Source: Nostocales cyanobacterium LEGE 12452 | GTDB lineage: Bacteria > Cyanobacteriota > Cyanobacteriia > Cyanobacteriales > Nostocaceae | Reading direction: 5' to 3' | Length of the DNA stretch: 38,434 nt | Assembly: GCA_015206945.1 (NCBI GenBank) | Contig: JADEXV010000048.1 | Coordinates: 1-38,434 of the forward strand | In this document: one piece after another, positions 17,143-25,006 of the stretch | How positions within the stretch are numbered: position 1 is the stretch's first letter | How the letters are laid out: the number at the start of each line of letters is the position of its first letter | Notes under the pieces: model-generated | Database searches by the model: none | What the model was told of the DNA's origin: nothing | What the model saw: only the letters and a program-made list of their open reading frames with translations | Translations under genes and position numbers: made by a program

Positions 17143-17470
17143 ACAATTTGGGTTTGAATGGATCGGTAGATAAGTGAATGATAAATAAAGCTAGCAGCAT
17201 CGCCCTGAAAAGATGCTGTTGCCCAAAGAAGAGTGGAAAAAGCAGTGTTGTAAGGATAATTTTCCAATTGCAACAGCGCACTGTTAGCGACGCAGGAGCA
17301 TCTGGTAGTCATCCAGTTTGAGTTCCAAGAATCGTTAAAGAAAGAAAATCCATTGATGGCAAACAAAGCCCCAAATCAAGATTTGAGGCTTTTAGTGCTG
17401 ATAAGTCTTTAAGAAAGTTTATTGTAGAAGAAAAATTACTTGACATTAATACTATCTTAACTAGCACTGG
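17143..17470. other. 328-base divergent promoter region between rel and patD
   Basis: Both genes start from this spacer. Near patD, GTA-N10-TAC at 17424-17439 resembles the NtcA site (consensus GTA-N8-TAC) but with longer spacing. TTGACA at 17440-17445 could be a -35 box, without a well-placed -10. No further gene was recognised. Confidence 0.4.
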
Positions 17471-17824
17471 ATGTCTTTAAACCGTGAGAAATATCTGGCA
17501 TTCGTAACTTTGTTAGAGCAATTACGCTCCGATGCCACAACTACCCAAATAGTTCCGCCAGAAATGCGGCAGCGTGTAGCCACCTTGCAGCAATTTTTTG
17601 GGCAACAGATTGTGCCTTTGGCTGATGAAAACTGGCGAGTCCAGTCTTATCAAACCGAGATGAGCAAGCAATTGCGCCTGTTGGCAATAGATGTGATGTT
17701 TTTGCAAGGAGCGCGGCAGGCATCTACTGCACAAACGAGACTTCAAACGATTAGCGATCGCTTGACAACCCTCATTCAATACTGTGATGCCATTCTGCAA
17801 CCAGAAGCGGAAGGAGAAAAATAA
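17471..17824 (+). CDS. patD: PatD-like heterocyst frequency control protein
   Basis: This 117-residue protein matches, from memory, PatD of Anabaena sp. PCC 7120, a small soluble protein that limits heterocyst frequency, is controlled by NtcA and is reported to contact the division protein FtsZ. The recognisable features are the opening MSLNREKY, the central LQQFFGQQIVPL and SYQTEMSKQLRLLAIDVMF, and the C-terminal TLIQYCDAILQPE. It is all helical, with no signal or membrane segment. It diverges from the (p)ppGpp synthetase gene. A GTA-N10-TAC sequence 32 bases upstream of the start resembles a variant NtcA site. The identification depends on recall rather than a motif with a known catalytic role. 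Confidence 0.75.
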   Translation: MSLNREKYLAFVTLLEQLRSDATTTQIVPPEMRQRVATLQQFFGQQIVPLADENWRVQSYQTEMSKQLRLLAIDVMFLQGARQASTAQTRLQTISDRLTTLIQYCDAILQPEAEGEK

Positions 17825-17961
17825 CAATTGTTCACCTTTTTCTCTAATTCCTCCATCATCTCATTTATGACCTATGATGGAAAGTTATTTTGCTAACAAG
17901 TTGGGAATTGATAAAGGTGAGTGGGGAATAGGGAGATATGCGTTATCGAGAACCCTTGTAG

Positions 17962-17982
17962 AGACGTAGCAGTGCTACGTCT
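17962..17982. terminator. Dispersed palindrome between convergent genes, possible bidirectional terminator
   Basis: AGACGTAGCA and TGCTACGTCT form a perfect 10-bp stem with a single-base loop, followed by a T-rich stretch on the plus strand. It lies between the ends of patD (+) and tetR (-). The sequence resembles a palindrome common in Nostoc genomes. Confidence 0.5.
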
Positions 17983-17999
17983 ATACATTCTTTTGCCTT

Positions 18000-18593
18000 T
18001 CAACCAGCACTAATACCTTTGAGGAGAAGATTCATAGTGCGGCGCATGTATGCTTCTACTGGCTCGGCTGTGGGTTTGAAGATCAGTGCATAATATAGTG
18101 ACCCGCTCACAAGGTCGATAATTAGGTCTACATCTGCATCCTTGTGAATTTCGCCTCTGGACTTGGCACGCTCAAGTATTTTAGAAAAGGCTTCACGTCT
18201 GAGTTTCGTATATTTTGTCCAATAAACCTCGGCAAACTGAGGATTGCTAGACGCTGTACTAATTATCAGCGCAAGTGTCTGACGACCAAGGGGACTATCT
18301 ATTTTTTTGGCGGCATTCTTAATCAGGATATCCATGTCTCCCCAAAAGCTATCGGTATCGGGGATCGCTAAATCATCTCTGAGACTTTCTATCGCGTCTG
18401 CAACTAGTTCTTCTTTGGAAGTATAACGCCGATAGATGGTTGTTTTACCAACTCCAGCACGAGAAGCGATCGCTTCTATACTCATGCTTTCATATCCTAC
18501 CTCTGCAAGCAGATCCAAAGTTGCTTGCAGAATAGCTTGGTCGGCATGGATGCTGCGTGGGCGTCCAGAGGTGCTGTTGATTTGCTTACTCAT
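18000..18593 (-). CDS. TetR-family transcriptional repressor
   Basis: This 197-residue regulator has an N-terminal TetR helix-turn-helix (about residues 15-62: ILQATLDLLAEVGYESMS...IASRAGVGKTTIYRRYTSKEELV). A helical ligand-binding domain of the usual size follows. It is divergent from a DHA2-type drug exporter, the classical arrangement in which the repressor controls the exporter and itself. A 19-nt perfect palindrome between them is the likely operator. I start at the ATG at 18593 (MSKQINS) because GGGGA lies upstream and TetR proteins rarely have longer N-termini; an ATG at 18629 would add twelve residues. The inducing ligand is unknown. Confidence 0.88.
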   Translation of the reverse strand: MSKQINSTSGRPRSIHADQAILQATLDLLAEVGYESMSIEAIASRAGVGKTTIYRRYTSKEELVADAIESLRDDLAIPDTDSFWGDMDILIKNAAKKIDSPLGRQTLALIISTASSNPQFAEVYWTKYTKLRREAFSKILERAKSRGEIHKDADVDLIIDLVSGSLYYALIFKPTAEPVEAYMRRTMNLLLKGISAG

Positions 18594-18786
18594 AAAAATA
18601 TCATCCCCAAGCAATATCTTCTTGGCCATTTGCTTCTACTTTTGGGCATAGAACATAGCTTCTGGGAAAAGAAATAAGCCTCATAACTCAATTCTTATGC
18701 CCTAAAACAGCAGCAATGACCATCCATCTTTAGCATAGGTATTTCTGCCGCCTTTCAAGAAAAACTCTCTTGACCGTTTTAATATG

Positions 18787-18805
18787 ATACGCTACCGTAG
18801 CGTAT
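18787..18805. promoter_or_regulatory. Predicted TetR operator
   Basis: ATACGCTACCGTAGCGTAT has two exact 9-base inverted arms around one central base. It lies in the divergent spacer between the TetR gene and the exporter gene. Size and symmetry suit a TetR dimer. Assignment to this regulator is inference from position. Confidence 0.65.
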
Positions 18806-18869
18806 ACATAATACTTAATTTTAGCTTTGGTATTGCTTGACATCTCCCAAATATTATTTGTGCTAAATA

Positions 18870-20459
18870 ATGGCTACCAATATTAAAGGTTCTAGTTTTG
18901 ACCAATTTGGTTATGTCCACGGCCCATTGAAATGGGCGATCGCTTTTACGGCTTCTCTGGGTGCAATTTTAGAAGTAATTGATACTAGTATTGTTAACGT
19001 TGCCCTGACAGATATACAGGCTAGTTTGGGTGCAACTGTTAGTGAAGTCGGCTGGGTAGTAACTGGATATGCGATCGCAAATGTTGTCTTAATTCCCTTA
19101 TCTGCATGGCTGGGAGATTACTTTGGACGCAAAACCTACTTTATCTTCTCGTTGATTGGCTTTACCCTGGCCTCGGTTTTATGCGGTTTGGCATTTAATC
19201 TGCCGATGCTAGTTTTTTCTCGAATTCTTCAAGGTTTATGTGGTGGCGGGTTGCTAGCTAAAGCCCAAGCGATTTTGTTCGAGACTTTTCCACCTGCTGA
19301 ACAGGGTTTAGCACAGGCAGTTTTTGGGGTAGGTGTAATTGCTGGCCCAGCCATCGGCCCAACTTTAGGGGGATTTTTGGTAGATGGTTTGGGCTGGCGG
19401 TGGATTTTCTTTGTTAATATTCCCTTCGGGATCGTTGCAGTGGCGATGTCAGTGGTATTTTTGCCCAAAGATAAAGATAAGAGTGAGACACAAAGCCAAG
19501 CCGTCGATTGGTTCGGGATTGGATTTTTGGTGATTGCTATTGGCTGTATGCAAACTTTGTTAGAGGAAGGAGAAAAAGAGGACTGGTTTTCCTCCAGTTT
19601 TATTAGCACGTTAGCGATCGCCAGTATTATCGGCTTGGGGTTGTTTATTTGGCAAGAACTGAAAGCAGATCACCCTGCTGTGGATTTGAGAGTTTTACGC
19701 CACCGTTCTTTAGCTGCGGGAAGCGTTCTCTCAGCAGTGGTGGGTATGGGGCTTTATGGCACACTCTTTGCTGTGCCGATATTTGCTCAAAGTGTGCTGC
19801 ACTTTACGGCAACGCAGACAGGACTATTGTTAGCGCCTGGTGCTTTAGCATCTGCGATCGTTATGGTTTTATTAGGCAAACTGTCTAGTAAAATTGATGC
19901 CCGATTTTTAATTGCAATGGGCGCTGTCGGATCGTCTGGAGTCATGTTTCAACTCGCAGCAATTACCCCACAAACTGGCATAGATGATTTATTTTGGCCA
20001 TTGGTATGGCGTGGGGCTTTTACTGTGTTGATGTTTCTCCCTTTGAGTTTGGCGGTTTTAGGCCCGCTACCCAAACAGGATATTTCTGCCGGCTCTGGTT
20101 TCTACAACCTCACCCGACAACTGGGTGGTAGCATTGGCATTGCTCTACTCACCACTTTGCTTGACCGACGAGAAGCTTTTCATCGAGCTATCTTATTAGC
20201 AAAACTTAGTCCTTATGACCCAGAAACCAGTCAGCGCCTTGATGCGCTCAACGGGGCACTCCAAAGTCAAGGTATGGATGCAACAACGGCTCAACAGCAA
20301 GCATTAGCTTTATTGAGTCAAACAGTAGATATTCAAGCTGCGGTTTTATCTTACGCAGATTGCTTTCGAGTGGTAGGGATAGGGTTTCTTTGCTCGTTAC
20401 CTCTGTTGCTATTCTTGGGTAAAGGCGGTGCAGGAGCGAAAGCGCCAGTCGGTCACTAG
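18870..20459 (+). CDS. DHA2-family (EmrB/QacA-type) MFS drug exporter
   Basis: This 529-residue integral membrane protein is predicted to be a 14-helix proton-coupled exporter of drugs or other amphipathic compounds. It shows the DHA2 hallmarks: motif D1 near helix 1 (LEVIDTSIVNVALTDI), motif A in the 2-3 loop (LGDYFGRKTYF), and motif C in helix 5 (GVGVIAGPAIGPTLGG). The C-terminal segment has the late-helix QDISAGSGFYNLTRQLGGSIGIAL, frequent in EmrB. No membrane-fusion partner (EmrA/HlyD) is adjacent. It is probably repressed by the divergent TetR protein. Specific substrate unknown. Confidence 0.92.
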   Translation: MATNIKGSSFDQFGYVHGPLKWAIAFTASLGAILEVIDTSIVNVALTDIQASLGATVSEVGWVVTGYAIANVVLIPLSAWLGDYFGRKTYFIFSLIGFTLASVLCGLAFNLPMLVFSRILQGLCGGGLLAKAQAILFETFPPAEQGLAQAVFGVGVIAGPAIGPTLGGFLVDGLGWRWIFFVNIPFGIVAVAMSVVFLPKDKDKSETQSQAVDWFGIGFLVIAIGCMQTLLEEGEKEDWFSSSFISTLAIASIIGLGLFIWQELKADHPAVDLRVLRHRSLAAGSVLSAVVGMGLYGTLFAVPIFAQSVLHFTATQTGLLLAPGALASAIVMVLLGKLSSKIDARFLIAMGAVGSSGVMFQLAAITPQTGIDDLFWPLVWRGAFTVLMFLPLSLAVLGPLPKQDISAGSGFYNLTRQLGGSIGIALLTTLLDRREAFHRAILLAKLSPYDPETSQRLDALNGALQSQGMDATTAQQQALALLSQTVDIQAAVLSYADCFRVVGIGFLCSLPLLLFLGKGGAGAKAPVGH

Positions 20460-20592
20460 GGTAAAGGACGCATCCCTATTCTAAATTTTCTGATTACAAA
20501 ACTACGTAATAACACGGCTTCAGGATTATTCTCTGCCGAAAGTGATAGCAGAAAATTAATATACACGGATTGCTCTAGATGAAAAAAGTAAA

Positions 20593-20618
20593 AGTCCCAC
20601 TCAGTTTTGAGCGGGACT
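20593..20618 (-). terminator. Rho-independent terminator of the 34-residue peptide gene
   Basis: AGTCCCACTCA and TGAGCGGGACT form an 11-bp stem with one mismatch and a GTTT loop. On the minus strand the hairpin is followed by TTTTACTTTTTT, an ideal U-tract. It begins 38 bases after the stop of the small gene at 20656. Confidence 0.8.
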
Positions 20619-20655
20619 ATATGAAGTCTTATTGCTAAAATGAGAAATCTTGATC

Positions 20656-20760
20656 TTAGAAAAAGTTCATTATTGTAATAACCCCAACGCTGGTTAACAT
20701 CATTAAAGCGCCCATAATTATAGACTGGCCTAATGGATTGCTGAATTTTGCGTTGTTCAT
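20656..20760 (-). CDS. Small hydrophobic membrane peptide, 34 residues
   Basis: This short frame encodes MNNAKFSNPLGQSI followed by a Met/Ile/Val-rich hydrophobic helix and ends in NFF. One membrane segment (about residues 13-32) fills most of the peptide. Support for a real gene: AAAGGGA lies about 11 bases before the ATG, a strong terminator lies 38 bases after the stop on the same strand, and it occupies an otherwise empty 600-base spacer. The size and shape resemble the small single-helix subunits of cyanobacterial photosynthetic or respiratory complexes, but I do not recognise it as a named subunit. The function is not known. Confidence 0.6.
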   Translation of the reverse strand: MNNAKFSNPLGQSIIMGALMMLTSVGVITIMNFF

Positions 20761-21017
20761 TTAAGTAAAATCCCTTTTATTAATAGTTCCTTAACCATAT
20801 CAAAATCAGTATAAATATCTATAAAAATGCTGTAAAACTTAAATTACCGTAACGTTTCTTAGTAAATAGCTCATTTTTATTTGTGTATTAATTATTTCTA
20901 AGTATTAGACATAGTTATTTTTCTTCTTCCCACTCTTCATTCTCCATTCTCAAAATGTAGTAATTTCCACACAAAATAATTACCTTATCTCCGAGCGGAA
21001 TACGTGTCTTAATGGGG

Positions 21018-21031
21018 TAAGATCGATCTTA
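21018..21031. promoter_or_regulatory. Palindrome in the cysH promoter region
   Basis: TAAGATCGATCTTA is a perfect 14-base palindrome 33 bases before the cysH start. It is placed where an operator or activator site could act. The cognate regulator is unknown. Confidence 0.4.
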
Positions 21032-21064
21032 ATCAAGGTAAAAATATTTGAATAGAAGATTATC

Positions 21065-21790
21065 ATGACAGTCTCCACGGCATCTAGAAACCAAGCGATC
21101 GCTTTTGACTTAGAAAAATTAAACGAGCAATTTGAAACTGCCAGTCCCAAAGAAATACTGGCATGGTCTATAGAGAATATCCCAACGGGACTGGTGCAAA
21201 CAAGCGCCTTTAACGTGGATGACATGATAATTACCCATATTCTTTACAGTGAACTGAAACATCCCGTTCCTGTAATCTTTCTCGACACCTTACACCACTT
21301 CCCTGAAAGTCTAGAATTGGTAGACAAAGCTATACAAATCTACAACCTGGATCTGCAAACTTTCAAAACTCCAGACGTAGACACCCGCGAAGCCTTTGAA
21401 GCCAAATACGGCGACAAACTCTGGGACAAGGATATTGCCAAATTCCACCACATTACAAAAATTGAACCACTGCTACGGGGTTTAGACGAACTCAACAGCC
21501 TCGCTTGGATTACCGGACGCCGCCGTGACCAAGCAGTAACCCGTGCGAATATGCCCATATTTGAATTCGACGGTAAAGGTCGGCTGAAAGTAAATCCCAT
21601 CGCTACTTGGACACGTCAAGACAGTTGGGTTTACGTGGCTGAACATGGAGTCATCTACAATCCCCTTCACGACCAAGGTTATCCCAGCATCGGCGACCAG
21701 CCAATCACCACCAAAGTAGGTGAAGGTGAAGACGAACGCGCCGGACGTTGGCGGGGAAGTGATAAAACAGAATGTGGAATTCATATTTAA
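21065..21790 (+). CDS. cysH: Phosphoadenosine phosphosulfate (PAPS) reductase
   Basis: This 241-residue enzyme reduces PAPS to sulfite with thioredoxin in assimilatory sulfate reduction. The PP-loop-like fold is seen in TSAFNVDDMIITHILYSEL and VIFLDTLHHFPESLEL, and substrate-binding segments in WITGRRRDQAVTR and NPIATWTRQDSW. The C-terminal ECGIHI holds the catalytic Cys237, which is the only cysteine in the protein. The CC...CxxC cluster ligands of APS reductases are therefore absent, so it should use PAPS and carry no Fe-S cluster. It is a single gene; no other cys genes are adjacent. Confidence 0.93.
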   Translation: MTVSTASRNQAIAFDLEKLNEQFETASPKEILAWSIENIPTGLVQTSAFNVDDMIITHILYSELKHPVPVIFLDTLHHFPESLELVDKAIQIYNLDLQTFKTPDVDTREAFEAKYGDKLWDKDIAKFHHITKIEPLLRGLDELNSLAWITGRRRDQAVTRANMPIFEFDGKGRLKVNPIATWTRQDSWVYVAEHGVIYNPLHDQGYPSIGDQPITTKVGEGEDERAGRWRGSDKTECGIHI

Positions 21791-21795
21791 CAGGA

Positions 21796-21880
21796 AGTAG
21801 GGAGTAGGGAGTGGGAAATATAAGAAAATAAAAATTTCCCCCAACCCGACCTTCCCTTCTGTGCTTACTCTGCGCCTCTG
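21796..21880. repeat. Short repeats after cysH
   Basis: A G-rich tandem (GTAGGGA/GTGGGA units, about 21796-21820) and a CTCTGCGCCTCTGCGG segment near 21868 resemble dispersed Nostoc spacer repeats. The latter is related to CGCAGAGGCGCAGAGG near 30340. Confidence 0.55.
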
Positions 21881-21921
21881 CGGTTAGAGAAAAGTTTTAC
21901 ACAACAAATTTAGAGGCTACT

Positions 21922-23022
21922 TTATTGACCATTCTGTTGGAAAAGCTGCTCTAGAGAAGCTAATTCAGTTTCTCTAGCTGCGTCAATCTCTGGCAAAGGT
22001 CGCTGCATAATTGAGTGAAGCGATCGCTTTTGCACTTTTGTAGATTGCAAACCAAGTTCCTTCAATTCCTGTCCAATTTTTAAGATCATATTGCGTCGGT
22101 CAGCTTTAGCTACATCAGGACTTTGGAGAATAGCTATTTCAATAGCAGGTAAAAGAAATTTCTTTACTTTCTCATATTCTCCTGAATAAATAGCATTTTG
22201 AGCTTGAGTAACTAGCTCTTTTATAGTTTCTAATGACTCCCAATCTTGCTGTTTGCGCTTTTCTATACGAAACAGCATATAGCTGTAGCCTTCTAGGGGT
22301 TTGCCATCATGTTTAAAAGTTTTCGTTGTACCAGGTGAACCAAGACAGAGGCTATCATTTACAATACAAAGCTTATCGCTGTTTATCTTGTTATCCTGCG
22401 CCAAAATTGCGGCAAAATAACCTGCTTTAAGGGAATTACTACCACCTCCACCAGCTTCAGAAAATGTTTGTTGGTAGCCTAGTTCTAACCGACGCTCACC
22501 AATATCCAGTAAATCTTCAATACCTCGATATATTGGTTCTGCTAGCTTTATAACACTTGAGAGTTCCGGCACAGGTAGCAATTCAGAAAATCTGCCCATC
22601 GTCTTAATAAATTTACCGATGGAGTCATTATTAGCTATGCTAAATAAGCCTGCTTGTAACTCGACTAATCCATCATTGAAGGGAAATAAAGATGTGAGAG
22701 GATAGTTGCATTGAATGACTTTATCCAAATTATCTGCTATTGATTTTTCTAATTGTCCAGGTGCAGCTAGATAAGGAATTATTACGGATTTCCCACCGTG
22801 ATTGAAGCGGACAGCAGCATGAACTACCGGATATCTTTGTTTGAACCATTCTACATCTTTAGCCAAGCGCATCTCCACTAGCCAGATACGACAATAGGCT
22901 TCACCTGCAATAATGGGTTTTTCATCGTAGTCTACATCAACTCGATGCTTCGGTAGAGAAAGTGTTTTATATTTTGGAGCCTCACGGCTGAAAGTTTCAG
23001 ATAAACTCTGGAAAAAGCTCAT
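21922..23022 (-). CDS. Unknown protein, third gene of the helicase/protease cluster
   Basis: I do not recognise this 366-residue family. It has no signal peptide or clear membrane segment. The N-terminal half is mixed alpha/beta (EKPIIAGEAYCRIWLVEMRLA..., WFKQRYPVVHAAVRFNHGGKSV). A glycine-rich turn EAGGGGSNSLKAGYFAAILAQ lies near residues 190-210 and is followed by a beta-rich stretch ending YMLFRIEKRKQQDWESL. The C-terminal 100 residues are helical, with YSGEYEKVKKFLLPAIEIAI reminiscent of a TPR-like hairpin. AGAGGAA before the start is a good ribosome site. The gene starts 20 bases after the trypsin-like protease gene, so the two are almost certainly co-transcribed and probably act together, perhaps as target, sensor or regulator of the protease. 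Confidence 0.75.
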   Translation of the reverse strand: MSFFQSLSETFSREAPKYKTLSLPKHRVDVDYDEKPIIAGEAYCRIWLVEMRLAKDVEWFKQRYPVVHAAVRFNHGGKSVIIPYLAAPGQLEKSIADNLDKVIQCNYPLTSLFPFNDGLVELQAGLFSIANNDSIGKFIKTMGRFSELLPVPELSSVIKLAEPIYRGIEDLLDIGERRLELGYQQTFSEAGGGGSNSLKAGYFAAILAQDNKINSDKLCIVNDSLCLGSPGTTKTFKHDGKPLEGYSYMLFRIEKRKQQDWESLETIKELVTQAQNAIYSGEYEKVKKFLLPAIEIAILQSPDVAKADRRNMILKIGQELKELGLQSTKVQKRSLHSIMQRPLPEIDAARETELASLEQLFQQNGQ

Positions 23023-23042
23023 GAAATTATTCCTCTGCTACA

Positions 23043-24944
23043 TCAGCCTAAATACGGTGAAATCTGATTCCAAATAGCACGAATGGGAATACCTCCCGTT
23101 GAACCTGGAGTCACAGAACGTCCTATACCGGGATTTCCTTGATGAATTGCAATCAATTCCCATTGGCGATTAAAAATTGGTGCGCCAGAGGAACCGTCAT
23201 TAGTTTTCACATTATGGTCAATGTAATCTTCTCCTACTTGCGTAATTTGTCCAAAGTCGGAAATTATCACCGGGTTTCCTTGTGGATGATGGATAATACG
23301 AACATCTTGATCGCTATCTAATATAGATGTTTCATTAATAAAAATAGCTTTTTGTTGCTGAGGATTGTTTTTTATTTTCACTAAAGCGTAGTCAGGGCGA
23401 TTATGATAGCTGACAAAAGTCATATCTAGTTCAAATAAATCATTGTCTAACTGACGGCTGTCAGCATTGTAGTTAAAACGTACCCAAGCTTGTCTAACTT
23501 GAGTTTTGCTAAAAATGTGATTGCAGGTTAGTAATAAATTTTTACCTATCAATACTCCTGTCCCAATACCCATTCCTTTGGGTGATTCGATTCTGCAAAC
23601 AGTGTTACAAGCCTTTAAAGCGTTGAGATTTTCCTGACCTCGTTCAGCTAATTTAGTGAATAATTCTATATCTTGGTCTTCAAACTCATAACTTTCTTTT
23701 CTATTTAGTAGATACTGTAACAATTTCACCATTGGGTGATCATCTATTCGCTGATTAGAGACTTTATAATCTTTAAATTTTGCTACTACTCTGTTGCTGA
23801 ATTCTACAGGATTGTTAATAAAAATTAGAGGTCTAATAAACGAATCTTCAACACCTGATGAGCTAAATACGCTTCTCCAACTACTTACATTATCAAACTT
23901 CGTAGCAAAAAATTTTTCTAGACTATACTCTAAACATACAACATCATTTTGCTCTAAAAATATTTCCGGATTCATGACGTTCTCATTTGTCAGAATTAAA
24001 CTATAGCTTTCAGTTGTAAATAACGAATTTTCAAAAGATTGAGTAGCTGGGACAGAAAATGAATCAGCTATAGGTTCTGCTATTTGTTGCTGAAATCTCT
24101 CATCTAGTTTGAAATTAGATGTTTGCACGTTGTTGCTTAAATCTGGGGTTATGCTCGTCGAATCTATAGTAGCCTGGGTATAAGTGGACTGATGAAATCT
24201 ATCCTTCAAAAGTTGAATAAATTCTTGTATAGAATAACTTGAGTTAGATCGGTATTGCCTTAATGCTTTTTCTATCGGTTTTGCAACATTTACATAAAGA
24301 TTATAAATATATGCACGCCGTGCAGTCTTCGTATTCTCTATCTGCTCTGAATAGAAACTGTACCATTGCCAAAGTGAGCGAAACTGATTGGTGTTTGAGA
24401 CTGATATTCCTGTTTCTCTAAAAATCTCTATTTTAAACCAAACTTCTTGATATAGCTTTTTGTAATTTTCATCATTATACTGAATTAAAGAAATAGTATT
24501 ACTTTCAGTAGCTACCTCTATCATGATTTCTTGTAGCTTTTCTATTTTTGCTTTTAATTCTTCTATTTTTGTTGGTTCTAACTCATTATCTAAGACTTCT
24601 TGTGAGGTAACTTTGACATAATTTTTGCATAAAGCAATATAAATTTGATTGCAGAAATCTTGATAAAGGTTATGAATATAACCTCCCCGGAAAGCAGATT
24701 TACTTAACTTAGATTTCCAGTGCCTATACCAGTCCCATAGTGAGTGAAAATTGTTTGGATTTTGTATAGGAAATCCTTGGTATTGAAAGTCTTCTATTTG
24801 TGATGTTATTTCTTGATAAAGTTCAGTGTACTCGTCTTCTTTATCCTGAATTCGATACTCTTGGGAATTGGTAGCAACTGCAATCATTATCGATTGCAGC
24901 TTTTGAATATTCTTTAATAATTCTTTAAGTTCTAGTGATTCCAT
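23043..24944 (-). CDS. Multidomain trypsin-like serine protease with probable effector-associated domain
   Basis: This 633-residue protein has four parts. Residues about 5-105 and 118-225 are two copies of one helical domain (shared KLQ.IMI.VAT.S, LYQE, SLW.WY, YI.NLY). A Ser/Thr-rich linker follows (about 240-320). Residues about 330-412 form a compact helical unit (YSLEKFFATKFDNVSSWRSVF...HPMVKLLQYLL) resembling the effector-associated, death-like domains of bacterial conflict systems. Residues about 445-633 are a trypsin-fold protease with His476 (LLTCNHIF), Asp518 (RPDYALVKI) and Ser586 (NDGSSGAPIF), an intact triad. No signal peptide is present, so it should act in the cytoplasm. It lies 62 bases after the helicase gene and 20 before the unknown gene. 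The protease call is firm; the effector-associated domain is inferred from pattern. Confidence 0.88.
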   Translation of the reverse strand: MESLELKELLKNIQKLQSIMIAVATNSQEYRIQDKEDEYTELYQEITSQIEDFQYQGFPIQNPNNFHSLWDWYRHWKSKLSKSAFRGGYIHNLYQDFCNQIYIALCKNYVKVTSQEVLDNELEPTKIEELKAKIEKLQEIMIEVATESNTISLIQYNDENYKKLYQEVWFKIEIFRETGISVSNTNQFRSLWQWYSFYSEQIENTKTARRAYIYNLYVNVAKPIEKALRQYRSNSSYSIQEFIQLLKDRFHQSTYTQATIDSTSITPDLSNNVQTSNFKLDERFQQQIAEPIADSFSVPATQSFENSLFTTESYSLILTNENVMNPEIFLEQNDVVCLEYSLEKFFATKFDNVSSWRSVFSSSGVEDSFIRPLIFINNPVEFSNRVVAKFKDYKVSNQRIDDHPMVKLLQYLLNRKESYEFEDQDIELFTKLAERGQENLNALKACNTVCRIESPKGMGIGTGVLIGKNLLLTCNHIFSKTQVRQAWVRFNYNADSRQLDNDLFELDMTFVSYHNRPDYALVKIKNNPQQQKAIFINETSILDSDQDVRIIHHPQGNPVIISDFGQITQVGEDYIDHNVKTNDGSSGAPIFNRQWELIAIHQGNPGIGRSVTPGSTGGIPIRAIWNQISPYLG

Positions 24945-25006
24945 ACAAAAAATTACAGGATGCTACCTACCAATGTCATCTTGAAAGAATACACTAGCAC
25001 CTTTGT

